Of a stretch of DNA of 64,000 nt, positions 1 through 12,050 are shown one piece after another. The notes under the pieces are model-generated. The model had not been told where the DNA came from, did not search any database, and saw only the letters and a program-made list of their open reading frames with translations. The position numbers and the translations under genes are program-made. Source of the DNA: Branchiostoma floridae (Eukaryota; Chordata; Leptocardii; Amphioxiformes; Branchiostomatidae); contig NC_049984.1 in assembly GCF_000003815.2 (NCBI RefSeq), forward strand, positions 3,740,618 through 3,804,617. The letters run 5' to 3'. Positions within the stretch are counted from its first letter, which is position 1, and the number at the start of each line of letters is the position of its first letter.

Positions 1-1320
1 ATGTCAGTCTGAATTCCAAATTCAGAATATTTTCAGTTTTGGTACCAAACGTCTACAATATTGAGCAAACAGTAAAATTGATCAAAAACTTGATGTACAT
101 TACCCTAGCTGAAATGATTGTGGTAATGAGCCGAGATATGACGTTGCTGTCTTCAATTAATTGTGACATCACTCAGTAATCAATCAATTAGAAAATCATG
201 AACTTTATTGATCATGTAAACTGCCCTGTCAATGTACACAAGAAAAGTCAGAAACATTTTACCACTATATTGTATACGACATGTTCTCAAGTAACTAGAG
301 TTTTATTGTGCGCCAATCAGTGGCACAAAGTTACAATTAGTGGCAAGAGAGCAACATTAATGTATATACCATTATCTTCAGCTGATAAACAACTCTTGTA
401 CTAGCAGTTAGCAATGGGGCTTATTATGGCAACAGGAAGGTTTTAAATTGCCAGCACGGAAAGTCCCTTTCCGATATTTACTAGAGAGACTTAGCCCATA
501 GCCATGTTGAAAATAGCCAATCAGACAGGACCCAGCCCCCCCCCCCCCCAAAAAAAAACCCAGCCTGCTGGAAGTCTAGCGAGGGAGGCTATACATAAAG
601 TACACATGTCGAACTGTTTGTTATAAATGTTGGTCTGGGCTAAGTCCGGGGTCAACATGTTTGTGTTTTCAAAGGGTAAAGAATCATGAACCACGATCCC
701 ACGATCAGGGAGCGGCTGATTCAAACTCTCTATTTGTTTAAAAAGTGATTTATATTGTGGCGCTTATATGTGTAGCGACCCTAGAAGGTCTTTAACGTGT
801 GCCATTGATTAGTTATGAATACGCGAAAATGTACATACAGACAAATGGGTAAGCGACTTTCCGGCACCACCGGTGCTCCAGATCTTTATCTCAGGAGCTA
901 TCGTTCATTCCTGTGTACATGGTGACATGTGCTCCGACCCAGAAACCAGTATCCGGTCCTCTGACAGAGTGCATACATCACTGGATCTCGTGTGTTGCAT
1001 ATAGTTTACTAGATTCCCCTATGATGAGATTTGGAATTTGCATTAAGTATTTAAAGTGATCGAAGGGTGGTGAAATCCTCAGCGTACTGTTGAATTAATA
1101 CTACACTAACATGCCCCAACTAACGCCTTTTTTTATTAAAATGATTAATAACATCATTTCCAAACAATATGTTCCACTACAGCGTTAACTGCAGGCTTAG
1201 CAGTTCAAGACGTAGACTGTAAGATGAATATAGTATAAACCATATGTTCAGCTAACTGCAAATTAAAATTGCCAAGAACAGTGTTGTGAATTACAAAGCA
1301 CAAAGCTCACCGCATCCATC
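1..1320. other. non-coding flank, no gene recognised
   Basis: No ORF here resembles a protein I know. Positions 526-592 carry a poly-C/poly-A run followed by a GGAGGCTA end. That layout matches the right end of the foldback element at 55224-55448, so this looks like a fragment of the same repeat family. The rest is AT-rich unique-looking sequence. Confidence 0.5.
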
Positions 1321-1322
1321 TA

Positions 1323-1556
1323 CTAATATAACGTTAACGTTATAACATCCTTAGCTTGGTCAGACCGAGAAGTCTTGTCGAAAACATGTGTTATGTGTCT
1401 CATAAATGGGACCTGCATGTCCATTTTTCCTTGCCAACAATCTCTAAACCATTTCCATATCACTGGCGAAAACTCTAGACCATATTCAGCTGACAAAGAT
1501 AGAATATTCCCACCGAAACTGGACTTTCCATTCCCAGTTTCGGTGTATGCCATCAT
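1323..1556 (-). CDS. possible first coding exon of a divergent unknown gene
   Basis: A minus-strand reading frame starts at a tandem ATGATG (1556) and gives 77 residues before a stop, with seven aromatic residues in a hydrophobic middle section (residues about 25-60). Just upstream on the same strand are an ACTTCCGGG ETS-type site and a CACGTGG E-box, typical of TATA-less promoters. The start lies about 95 bp from the kappaB site of the putative IRF-A promoter, so the two would be head to head. I do not recognise the protein and found no clear continuation in positions 1-1320. If real it would splice onward to the left. It could also be a chance ORF. Confidence 0.3.
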   Translation of the reverse strand: MMAYTETGNGKSSFGGNILSLSAEYGLEFSPVIWKWFRDCWQGKMDMQVPFMRHITHVFDKTSRSDQAKDVITLTLY

Positions 1557-1651
1557 GACCCGGAAGTAAGCCACGTGACCAGCGCGGGGCCAATCACGGC
1601 GCGTGTTGCCGTGTCGTATGGAAACCATAGAGACTACTTAATTATTCATGA

Positions 1652-1718
1652 GGGGATTCCCCGAGTCCGGTATTCCCGATGATTGGCTACCGGGATTTCC
1701 ACCGCAACTGTATAAAAA
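1652..1718 (+). promoter_or_regulatory. putative IRF-A promoter: two kappaB sites, CCAAT box, TATA box
   Basis: Within 67 bp the sequence shows GGGGATTCCCC (1652-1662), an inverted CCAAT box (ATTGG, 1682-1686), GGGATTTCC (1692-1700) and TATAAAAA (1711-1718). A start site near 1741 would be at the normal distance from the TATA box. The motif order is that of an inducible promoter, and the kappaB sites suggest Rel/NF-kB control. The link to IRF-A, whose first coding exon is 11 kb downstream, is inferred from strand, from the nearest downstream gene and from the same layout at the other IRF genes. Confidence 0.55.
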
Positions 1719-1740
1719 TCTGCACCGAAATAGCTGTGAA

Positions 1741-1873
1741 ACAAACCTTCTCTGCGATCAGAACTAAGCTGAAGCACCCAACAAGCGTTCCTCGGTTCGA
1801 ATACAAGCTCCAGTCACCTTGCAAACACCACCACGGCATCTTCAAGGTCACCCTCAGAGTCACCCCCGCCAAG
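1741..1873 (+). other. putative noncoding first exon of IRF-A
   Basis: This begins about 30 bp after the TATA box and ends at a strong donor, AAG|GTAAGCA (exon end 1873). The acceptor it would join is at 12878-12879, just upstream of the IRF-A start codon. That implies an 11-kb leader intron, and RNA reads would settle the connection. Confidence 0.4.
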
Positions 1874-1942
1874 GTAAGCACACCTGTCAGATCGCAGAGC
1901 TCGCCAGAGGCAATGTTTATACTTGAGCTGTCGCACGTGTAA

Positions 1943-4140
1943 TTTGCAGGAGATTTAGGGCCGTGGTTTCTTAGAAGGCCTCCGCCATCGACTCTCTACT
2001 GCGCATGTCCCGGGCTTGTTGTTGACATTCGACCCGGTGAATGGGATTTAAATTTTCCCGCGCCAATTGTGGATAACTCCACAGGCGCACAGGTGAGGGT
2101 ACCTGTGGGTAAATTGTGTGCACTTGGACAGGTAGTGCTTTCTGAGAAGGCCCTGCACCTAGCGCTTCGAGTCAGCTTCAGAACGTACCATATCATCGTG
2201 GCAAGGTATGTTATAAACATACAACATGCTGGCCATATCTTTCTAAGTTTATGCATTTAGGGCATAGACAGGAATTCGTGAAATAACATTTCCTGAATTT
2301 TAATCACAGTGTGCTGATATGCTGGCATAGACACTATTGCATAGCGTATAGCCGTATTGCAAACGTTGCTTGGAGTTGTATTTTGAATTCTGTGCTGGAA
2401 GATTTTTGATTGTGCAGCGAAACTCGATGTTGCATCTGAAAGCGGTAACGATGTTATTGCAAACGGTGACTCATGCCCGTATTCCCGGCGGAACCCACTG
2501 GCGGGAAACCCCGGAGTCTGGTTCGTGTCCCCAAATATAGGCCGGATGTCTGTCTTGCCGTTTGGCTGATTTCCAGGCGCGCAGCGGGATCCGACATGGC
2601 CAGGAAAATAGGGTGGGCGGGTGGGCGATACTTTACTACAGATTTGGCTCGAGGTTTGCCCATGTTGGTTTAGGGGCGGTGCGCGCAAATTTTCCCACCT
2701 AACCACCTGTAAGCCCCCAATGGAGCCAGAGCGGCACACCCACCTTAGCCAGCAAGCCATGTTTATGGTTTAACATTTTGAGGAGTCAGTTGTGGCTAGC
2801 TACTTCTCACCTCAGTGCTGCAAACTAAAACATTGCCACTATTACAAATATATTGCCTTATCTATTGTATGTGCATTGTTATCGTTCCAAATGTCATATT
2901 TACTAACATGGCGCAACCTTTGGAATCACCAAGGAGGTTGATTTAACCTCCTTGGAATCACATTATTGTCTCTTACTGGTGCCATTTTATTATATACATG
3001 GATAACATTGTCTGGTTTGTGCGTCAATCATTAAACTATTATCGATTTGTATCGCAGCTAACTATTTCAAATCAATGACAGCTTGCATTAAACGCTGTTC
3101 TCGTTCCTCTTTCATGTTGGTATTTTATTTTTGTATTTTTTCAAAACAAAATTCATGTACCAGATGACGCCAGCGTATCCCACTACCTGCTCTGTCTAGA
3201 GAAAAGGGGCGGAGCTTCTCTTGTCGAGACGTTCGGCCTTGGGAGTTAAAATTAGACCAGGTGGATCATAGAAACATTTATAAGAGGGGTCCAAAATTAT
3301 TTTAAAACTCACTACGAAGAGCAGATTTGCACATGTTTTGTGACCAACAGTATCTGTTGATGTTAGAATAGTTGTGAGGTTTATGAAATACAGTTACCTA
3401 CGATGATAGGATATTTGTTTACGCCGAATGTTAAAGTGTACGCCCCTTTGCGCATGTTGGTATAACCATCTGTTGCCATAACGACGCGATCAGCGTCATG
3501 GTATCAGATGACCAACACAGGGTCACGTGGTACAGAGGGCTTCTTGGAAGCCACAGGATCCCTGCGGACTGTTTTTAATTGCCGGGCGGACAAAAGACGT
3601 GACATACCCCGTAAAGGTCGATATGCTATGTATTCAGCCTTGGCATTTTGGGCGTTCTTACCTGTCAGGTGCGATGCATTGACTTTGCAGTCTGCACACA
3701 CAGGCACGACTAAAGAATCCCATTCATGGATATGGTAGGCTGAGCGAGTAAACACATGCAATACAATGTTTAGCCGCAGGAGGCGCTTCGTTTCAAGTTC
3801 AGTAGCAAAGTTAGGCTGCCTCGCTTGCAAATTTGCATGATTCGGAAAAACCCACCCACCCACACCACGAACCACCAAGAGGTTATCTTGAGAACCACAG
3901 AGGTTTTAAGTATGCAATTTAGTAACACTATACCGATGTTTTACTTTGTTCGCAATTATCCTTCGGGCATGCATGATCTTGCAGTATTATTGCATTATGA
4001 TTATCACCATAATCAATATAAAACCCCTCTGCTCAACCAAAGGTTTGAACTCCTTGAACAATCTTCGTCAAATGCAAATTACTACTTAAAGGCGTCCTTG
4101 ACATTTGAGATTTGAGCATATGATTCATCTTTTTAATTAC
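1943..4140. other. non-coding stretch, probable IRF-A leader intron
   Basis: No coding exon is supported. The 167-codon minus-strand frame at 2257-2760 has no recognisable domain and looks like chance. A small palindromic insertion at 2923-2961 is listed separately. Confidence 0.5.
2923..2961. mobile_element. 25-bp palindromic insertion with 7-bp target duplication
   Basis: The element 2930-2954 is an inverted repeat, CAAGGAGGTT / AACCTCCTTG with a 5-base loop. It is flanked on both sides by a perfect 7-base direct repeat GAATCAC (2923-2929 and 2955-2961). The same arms and the same duplication length recur at 36001-36047, so this looks like a minimal foldback transposon or the excised remnant of a longer one. 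Confidence 0.6.
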
Positions 4141-4146
4141 ATGCCG

Positions 4147-4389
4147 CGTAGTAGTCTTTTTTTTTTTTCTATTTTGCTTTTGGACAGACGAGGACGATGT
4201 GGCACTGCACTGAAGTTTTTGTAACTTATATTAACAATGCCACATACACGGTACAGACAGAAGGAAAGTCGTGTAAAGTGCCTTTCCCAAGGGCACAACG
4301 TCGGGGGCACGGTGGGAATCGAACTCAGGACCCATAGATTCCGAGCCGAAAGCTCTACCAGTTGCGCCACGCCCGACGTAGTAGTCTTT
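4147..4389 (-). mobile_element. intact tRNA-derived SINE with 13-bp target duplication
   Basis: On the minus strand the element starts with a tRNA-like head: an A-box-like GTGGCGCAACTGG near 4370-4358 and a B-box-like GAGTTCGATTCCC near 4326-4314. A tRNA-unrelated body follows, then an A-rich tail (the poly-T at 4160-4171 on the + strand). A 13-bp direct repeat CGTAGTAGTCTTT flanks it (4147-4159 and 4377-4389). The complete structure points to a fairly recent insertion. Degraded relatives lie at about 25230-25320, 30055-30195 and 44600-44706. Confidence 0.8.
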
Positions 4390-4599
4390 GTGTGCGGGTG
4401 ACCTTACAAATGACCTTGCACTTAAGCAGTTGACTTTGAACAACGGTCTACGTACCTAACCTAGCACATAACCCCACCCTCCCACGCCAGTAAACCGGCA
4501 CGGCGTCAACACTGCTTAGCTATGAGATATGGGCTTTGTTATCTCCAAGCAAATCTACCGGTGGCAGGTGGATAGTACTAGTGACTAAATCTACTTATT

Positions 4600-4690
4600 G
4601 AATGAATGAATGAATGAAGACCTTTATTGTACATTCATGCCTAGACGGGCTAGGTACAGGTCACTGATAACAGACATAACAGACATATGC
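4600..4690 (-). mobile_element. LINE 3' tail fragment
   Basis: A (GAAT)n microsatellite is followed by a stretch like the LINE 3' end at 36700 (cctttattgtacattcatgc, then a gggctaggtacagg motif). The orientation is minus, with the microsatellite at the LINE 3' end. It is a 5'-truncated insertion. Confidence 0.55.
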
Positions 4691-5008
4691 AGGGACAACA
4701 AGATACAATTTAACTGATTGAAGGTACTAAGCTAACAGGATGGTCGACATCTTCTCGCTTCTTTGTACAGGTGTAGATATAGGAACAAATAATGTTTAAT
4801 ATACAGGGTTTATCTAGGCGCATCAAAAATACAAATTTATCCGTTACATTAAGATGTTCAAAATATTATGCGCGGAAACAATGTCAATTTGCACAACAAT
4901 TTCCACATGCAACCGTACGTCAGGCAAATAAGTCTTTGATCACTGTCCTTTGACGTTAGGAGGGTAACAAATAAAAAGATGCCACACTCTTCATGTGTCT
5001 TTACTGAC

Positions 5009-5043
<35 letters not shown>
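5009..5043 (+). repeat. (AGT)n microsatellite
   Basis: Uninterrupted AGT trinucleotide run, about 11 to 12 units. Confidence 0.95.
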
Positions 5044-5454
5044 ACTTTACTCGACGGGTTACCAATATGTATTTTATGACAGCCGCATTGCATAGCCATA
5101 ATCTATTATGCTCGCAAATGATTGATTGTATTGGCTTGTAGACATGGCCTAACGAAGCTTGACATGACAAAATGTACAATGACTTTGGTATGGTCGACTA
5201 TAAACTACAGAAATGAGGATGCAGAATTAACTCCCAAGAACGACATCCAGCGGAAATAGCAAGTAATGCGTCGAGACAAAGAATGTAGTCGCGTTGCAGT
5301 GGCAGGGAGATGGAGGTCAACTATGTATCTTCTGGTCAATGAGAGTAGTCTTTACCAGGCTGGCTACGCTGGCTATCATAATTATAGGGAGAATAATTTG
5401 CCAGGGAAGTTTTGCTACCAGATGAGTTAGCCGGCCGCGCAGGGGAAACATTAG

Positions 5455-5545
5455 CCTGGTATCCAGCCGTAATATAGCTTCCCACTCTCTTCTTTCCGTA
5501 TATTAAATAATATACTCGGAAGCTATATTACGGCTGGATACCAGG
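5455..5545. mobile_element. foldback MITE with perfect 28-bp arms
   Basis: Arms 5455-5482 and 5518-5545 are perfect reverse complements over 28 bp, with a 35-base loop. The arm ends in CCTGGTATCCAGCC. The element lies inside another repeat copy and directly beside the assembly gap. Confidence 0.75.
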
Positions 5546-5561
5546 GCTAGGGTATCTTGAG

Positions 5562-5661
5562 NNNNNNNNNNNNNNNNNNNNNNNNNNNNNNNNNNNNNNN
5601 NNNNNNNNNNNNNNNNNNNNNNNNNNNNNNNNNNNNNNNNNNNNNNNNNNNNNNNNNNNNN
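5562..5661. other. assembly gap of 100 N
   Basis: Exactly 100 N, which is usually a placeholder for a gap of unknown size. Both edges carry related CCAGG-CTAGGG sequence, so the gap probably hides repeat copies. Confidence 0.95.
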
Positions 5662-6372
5662 TACCAGGCTAGGGAAACATGAACCTAAGCGTGGACTGAC
5701 GTGACACCTCTGGCCAATTTCCGTATTTTGCCTTATTCTACGATCCCTGTACCCCCATAGGCAGGCCTGGTGGAGGCTAAATGAGAGGGGCACGTCAAGT
5801 CGAAGCTTGTTAACGTTGTAAAATTACCCCTTAGCTGAGTGGGAAAATCGCCCGAAGCGATGTCGATGACAAAGCCCTACAGGTGCTGGTACTGGGGGCA
5901 AACAATGGAACACGTGACACCTGTCCTCTCCAATACAAGCCCAGAAACATGAGAAATGCACATGATTTCCCACATGTACAACAAATAGAAAAGTTAAATG
6001 CAGAAGTATTCTTCATCAGTATATCATATAGAACAATGCAATAAAAGTGATACCTCGATGGAGGTTAGACATCCAGGTAATAAGATATATAATGTAGCAG
6101 TTACCGTAGCATTTGTTATATTTCAGTAATTCTACCTCGAGTAATCGAAATTGAATTTCGAAGTCAATGCGCCATATCGACATTTTCAACTGCCTTAGAC
6201 TTGTAATTGCCCTTAAATGGTGTCTCTATTCATCATCGCATATTTATTCATTGTATATTCAGACAACCGCGATCGTGAGGCCCGACCATTTCAGTTGCCG
6301 AATTGATTCAACGGGGCCCAATGCACAAAATGAATAAAATCGTCAATATCACAAAGAAATTAGATAAAAAGA

Positions 6373-6495
6373 ACTTATGACAGCTTGTGAATAAAACACA
6401 ATCCACTTTTCGTACTTATGACAGCTTGTGTATAAGACATAATCCATTTTTCGTACTTATGACAGCTTGTGTATAAAACATAATCCATTTTTCGT
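6373..6495 (+). repeat. three-copy tandem repeat, 41-bp period
   Basis: Three units begin with ACTTATGACAGCTTGTG at 6373, 6414 and 6455, and each continues to a TCCATTTTTCGT-like end. Confidence 0.85.
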
Positions 6496-6499
6496 TCAC

Positions 6500-9400
6500 G
6501 CAAACAACCCGGTCTGGGCCCGGTTGGGATATGTGACACTTGCATTTATCAGGCTATCTACAGACTATATCAGTACTCCGAAATCCGCAGGCATCAAAAA
6601 TAGATCTGACAGGCCAGTTCATGACTCTCGTGAGTCACCTAACGTTACGCATAACAATTTTGTGACAAACGCAATGACTGACCCTGTCCAACATCATAGC
6701 AGTCGGACAAATAGAACTCCAGCTGTTCGATTTTGAACAGATCCGTAAAAACAGTGCTAGTGGGGCAGAAATGTTAATGATACCGACTGACTTCGGTTCG
6801 TGTACCCACTCTACACTTTGTAGCAGTTAGCATGCACGTGGTAACGTTAACGTTACTAGCTCAGCGGCGACAGTCATCTTTGTCGGACAAGCGATGTTTG
6901 GGAAGTTGGTGTTCGAAGGTTTGATAGAACAGCGTCGCTTGGCAGACTAGTTCCTCTGGTGTGTCATCTGTCTATTTTTATTTCCTATGTCCAATTTCTA
7001 CTATTTCCCCACCGACACAGGCCAATTTACACGAGGCAAAAAATGACTTGTCCTACGACGTTCGACGCGCGGCGCGTGTCCTATGACACTTTTTTTTGCC
7101 CGTGTAAAAACGACAGTGACGCGCGCGCCGCAGTGTGGCACGTTCGGAAGGTCTTGTTTTGCTTCACTAACCGACCACGGGGGGAAATCAGTGGGCGCCT
7201 ACGTTAAACGAATCCCAACGAAATCGTAGCTCGCTACGTACTTTCCAGTAGTTGATAACATTATCATCAGATGCCAAATCTGGAAGCCAAGACGGGTTGA
7301 CTGAGTTCAACGTGTTGAGCATCGCTCGGCCGCCGGCGTGCGTGATCGTAAAATGGCGGGGCCCCGACTGTGTGAACGTTGTGGCATCATTTTAGCTCCG
7401 TTTATCCAACCCAGTTAAAGGCAAAACAGAACACAGGTATTATTTTTCTGAAGGCTAATAAACATCATTTCTATGTATGGTGGTATTTTTTCACATGTCA
7501 TATTTTGCGAAGAATAATTCAAGAGTTTCCCGGGCCATGGTCTCGATACGTTCGCTCGTCAACTTGCACGGAAGGCGTCAAACTTGTGCAAGTTTTTCAA
7601 TCGTTATCTGTGGGACTTGCTAACTTCGACACATACCCCGCCTTTGTAGTTATTTACAACAAGGTTTAGTCTACAGCTAGTGTACTTCTCATGTGCAGGC
7701 ATCTATGCATTTCTCCGCAACAATAATTTTTTTAAACCTGACGAAGTTTGGACCCCTGTCGAAGTATGGCCCCCTCCCGTTATCTAACTGAAGCTGCGGT
7801 ACGTTTAGCGGTGTCACTGCGCGCCGCGCCGATTTCAAAGCGCTGAACGAATTTTATCTTTGCTGCGTGTTTTGTTGTCTTTCTAGTCATTCTTGTACGT
7901 TTTGGACAATATTTCCGTTAGAAAGCTAAGGGTAACACAAATTCAGTTCAGAACGCAAGCGACGCCGCCAACATATCCCTGTACTGCTGTCTTTTCGCGG
8001 GGCTCTACTGAGGATGCCAATGAGATATGTTTAAATCAGTGCATCGTCTGCCGGCGATTTTTTTCCCCGTCTTGACTCCCATAGCAATTCACATAAGTTT
8101 AGCTGTGTTTTCGAAACTTTCGGAAAGTAACGAACACTGAAAAAGTGCTTCGAAACCTTCCAAAAACATCTGGCAATGAAAGGGTTTGCTTGAATGCTGT
8201 AGCAAAAAAAAGCACCTGCCCAACGTTTCGTGTTGTTTCATGTTCACTTAGAAGCGATAAGTCGAAACACCTTTTCAGGGAAGGAATTTAGCCAAAATAA
8301 ATTCCGTTACTTTTCGAAAGAAACGACTTTGCATACCAGAAACTCATGCGTTTCTTTCACACACTTGTTCTTGCCCATCCAAGCAAAAGTCTGAATAAAA
8401 GCTTGAAAGTGTCATAGTTAAAAAGAGGAAGACTCCAGAAGTTTCACTATTAGGTAATTTATTGCATGCTCCGCCCCCTGCATTGAGTTACATTTACATT
8501 GAAGAGAACAGTTAGAAGGATATCGGCCCTCAGTTGGTGCAAGGCTTCAAACCTGTCAGCACGTGGCCGGAGTGCTATTCTGTCAACATCTCGCGCTTGA
8601 AACACTTTTTGAAAAGCATTTTCGTTAAAAACTGAGAAGAATATGGCTTGTGGCTGGTCAAATTATCCAGTGAGGTAATGGTGAATTCTAATTTTCTCTT
8701 ATGTTGGCTTTTTTAGTTTTTTAGTTGGTTTTCCTGTTTTGTCCTAAGCGGCCGTTGCGGTCAAAGGTCAAACTGCGCTCATGTGACCTATATTTTCTCC
8801 TCACGTTTAAGTTTAAAAGAACGCCGTACGTCGGGTCTCGGCACCTCCTCTTGACGCTTAAATTTACGTCTTGTCGAAACAATAGCGTAGAAAGATGGCA
8901 ACGGGAGGGTCAACTCGTGCTCGGTAATTTTCTTTTGTTCATTTCTGTACAATTGTGCGCCGACGCAGCATTCGGTGTTGTTGACTCACACGTAGTGGGT
9001 GTTTTCATCTTTGATTAGAGGACGTATATATAAATGTATATACATATTTTAGAATGTATACTCTATACGCCCAGGAGAAGACTTAGAAACTCGAATCAAA
9101 GCATGCTTACACATGGGGAGCTTTGATTTTGCTGTCTTTGGCATGATTCTTGTACGGAAAGCTGGCGAGGCCCCAATTTTCTTTTGTTCTGCTCACGGAG
9201 AGCGACACTGTGCGCCAGCGGGTCCGTTGTCGTTTGGTTCCCGCCAAATCTCACGACCAAGGACCCAGTCACAATCGCCGTACGACCGGTGTACGACGGC
9301 AAAGTGCAAAAGCGTAGGACTCACGACGGTCGTGCATCTGTCATGTGATAAACGTAGCTGTTGTGGTGAAAAAAAGGCTACCGGAATCCTTCTTGACTAC

Positions 9401-11590
9401 AAATTAACATGTCATATCGGCTCGCTAAAATCCTAGGACCAAAAATATGTCATATGCCAGGGTTGCACACCGATATCCAGTCCTCTAATATTGAAGGGTA
9501 GAATTTTGATATATTCTAAGTTCATACTGACATTTTTGCTTATCAATATAACGTAAGTTTAGATGAGATATATATGTGTTATAATAATTGATCAAACCTA
9601 GCACTAGTAGCAGTATATACAATGGACGGAGAGGGAGGTTGGCGTCAGTGCAAATCAAGTTGAATGTTTAACAATTTTGGGTCCCTCAAACACAGCCTTA
9701 CATTTTCGTCCATGTAACATGTCATACTTTGTTCCTTTTTGTCCACAGACTAGTGGTTTGTTTTGACGTAGTAAAATTGTTGTTTAGCCTCAAAAGGTGG
9801 TTGTTTAAGCAACAATTACAATTTTGTCGGCAGAACAGTTGCTACATTATTACATTGTAGTTGCTATATTGCTTGTTCTGTTTCATGTCAATGTCGCATT
9901 CTAGCTCTACAGTATAAATATATAATAAATTTCTCGACGATGTTTTCAATGTGATATGGAAGGAAATAAGCGAGGCAATACAGTTTCACCCGAGGCTGGT
10001 TGATCAAATGCTTGTATGATTTTGCATTCCTCGGCTACCAGGAAGGGAACCCTTCAAAACATCTGCCTCATGATATTCTACAACGTCGGGGTGAAATACG
10101 TAAACGCATCGGTCGAGTTTACAAATATCAAACTTTGACTGTTAAACATTCTGGCATGTTTTCTACGTGTTTTTTTTTTAAATAAATGCAATACCGAGTG
10201 ATTTTTGTTCGCTTCTTGGTGCACCGAACACCTATAAGACATGAATACTCGTACGAACGCCATTCTAACTATAACGATACTTCTTGCAAGAAATGTAGCC
10301 ATGAATTCAACATCGTCGATCTGTTTTCAGACAAAATATAAAGCAGTTTGTATAGTGATCGGTATTTTAGATCCACATATTTGGTTCGTGAGTTATTTGT
10401 TTGTCAGGATACGAGCTGTTAGATTTTGTCAACGGCTTTTTGTAGTACGTAGAGTTAGGCTCTTGCCTTATACTCGAAAGAGTTCCGGTGCAACACATTT
10501 TACAGAATGTATACGAACACATACGATTTTATAATCAAATGTTCAAAATAGAGGCTTGTTTATACCCTGTGTGCAGAGTTATGTTGAGATTCTTACGTTT
10601 GAAGTCTTAAGGCTGAGAAAGCTTCAATTACCAGGCTTCATGTGAACATAATCTACCTCTGATCTTCACCCCACGGTCCGCCATGTTGGAAATTTTCCAC
10701 AGTATCTCTGACTCAATTTCCGATACCAAGATCAAACGCTAGAGGGTTTGTATCTGTTGCTATTGTTTGGTTTAAGTGTGATTTGCGACCATAAATGTGA
10801 AAAAATGCAATCACAGCAAGCGTAATGTGGAAACTAGGGGCGACACTCGAGATCCCGAATCGCCATGTTACCTTGCTCCAACATGTATATATAAGAAATA
10901 CACTACAGTCAGCCTGTTTATAAAAAACTTTCGCAAGTATATGAATGTATATAAACGACTCAGACATCTTGTTTCGTCGAACCTAGTTCCTTCTCCTAGG
11001 CAAATCTCTGAAAGTCGGACCGTGCCATTTTCTGGTGCAGATTTTTTTTTACCCCTAATGACCCCTAATATTGCTATCAGGCAGACCGAATGGAAGAAAT
11101 GGCCTTCAAAGTTTATAAAACCTGCATGATCTAGTGGGCATTGAAACAACGTTTAACACTTTCAACGAGTCATAAATCTTGTCTATGTATATTTCCTGCC
11201 AACAATGTTTCGATATGATATTTTATTTGTTTGAAAATATCGGGAAAGAGATATGCTACTTACGTATGCTGACACGATACTAGCCGGTACATTTCTATGA
11301 ACGCCTGTAGCTAATGATAACACATAGACCCTAAATCATAGACATAAATACCAATAAACTTCTACCTAGCCGTAGTAATTCTTATCGCTATATCATGGGC
11401 AATGGAAATGCAAAAACGTCTAAGCATTAAAGACAACAGCTTTATCCGCAGCTGTGTCAGTCCTTTCAAAATGCTATCATATAATGTACATTGTATGAGA
11501 AACATGGTAAATTCTACTGAAGGTTTACGTATGCGTCTGTCCCTGTATGGAGTCCAGTATGTTACTCTTGTGCGTGCCTGTATCTGTTCA
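6500..11590. other. no gene recognised; probable IRF-A leader intron
   Basis: I see no exon that matches a known domain. 6800-7370 is richer in CpG (for example CGCGCGGCGCG near 7070 and GCGCGCGCCGC near 7120) and ends with AAAATGGCGGGGCC near 7352. It could be a promoter-like CpG island, but no linked coding exon is visible. Several short ORFs on both strands have no domain and look random. Confidence 0.4.
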
Positions 11591-11597
11591 CTCAAAA

Positions 11598-11800
11598 TCA
11601 TAGCAATCATATAAAGATAGCTTATAATGCACTGTTCAATAGTAAACAGATCATAGTAAGCATATAAAGATAGCTAATATAATGCACTGTTCAAGCGTAA
11701 ATACTTTAGTAGATCATCGCAAGCATATGAGGATAGCTTGTAATGCATTGTTCAAGCGTAAACAGATCATCGGAAGCATTTAAGGATGTTCAAGCGCAAA
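11598..11800 (+). repeat. degenerate tandem repeat, about 60-bp period
   Basis: Four units share AAGCATATAAAGATAGC followed by TAATGCACTGTTCAA and AGATCAT motifs. They start near 11598, 11657, 11722 and 11772. Confidence 0.65.
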
Positions 11801-12050
11801 TTGATAAATGATTGAATAAACGGGAACATAGATTCGTAACAATTACAAAGAGTACAGATCCTACCAATAGGAAAGCATATCTGAAGGAAACGACAAGTTC
11901 GAACTGGCGTAGAGCACTGCGACCGAGAATTGCACCGCTTCCCAACCTGTAGAGACCAACATGTAACCTTGTTGTAGAAACCAATCGCAAACAAGGCCTC
12001 AGCATGTTTCGTCACTTTATGTAGGAATACGTTACTTACGGAATCTGACG

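Larger units (their letters stand above)
5340..5785 (-). repeat. dispersed TAGCCTCC-family repeat, interrupted by a foldback and a gap
   Basis: Read on the minus strand, 5785-5662 begins with TTTAGCCTCCACCAGGCCT and continues with a body shared with 13093-13290. The part at 5340-5440 matches the later section of the same body (CCCTGGCAAA and TATTCTCCCTA type motifs), also shared with 22006-22140. A foldback (5455-5545) and the N gap sit in the middle. Confidence 0.6.

Noticed and set aside
2257-2760. 167-codon minus-strand ORF
   Set aside because: No domain, no codon bias or splice support that I can see, and it is opposite to the presumed IRF-A leader intron.
4270-4380. tRNA gene candidate
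   Set aside because: The tRNA-like region has A and B boxes but imperfect stems, a SINE body, an A tail and a target duplication. It is a SINE head, not a tRNA gene.
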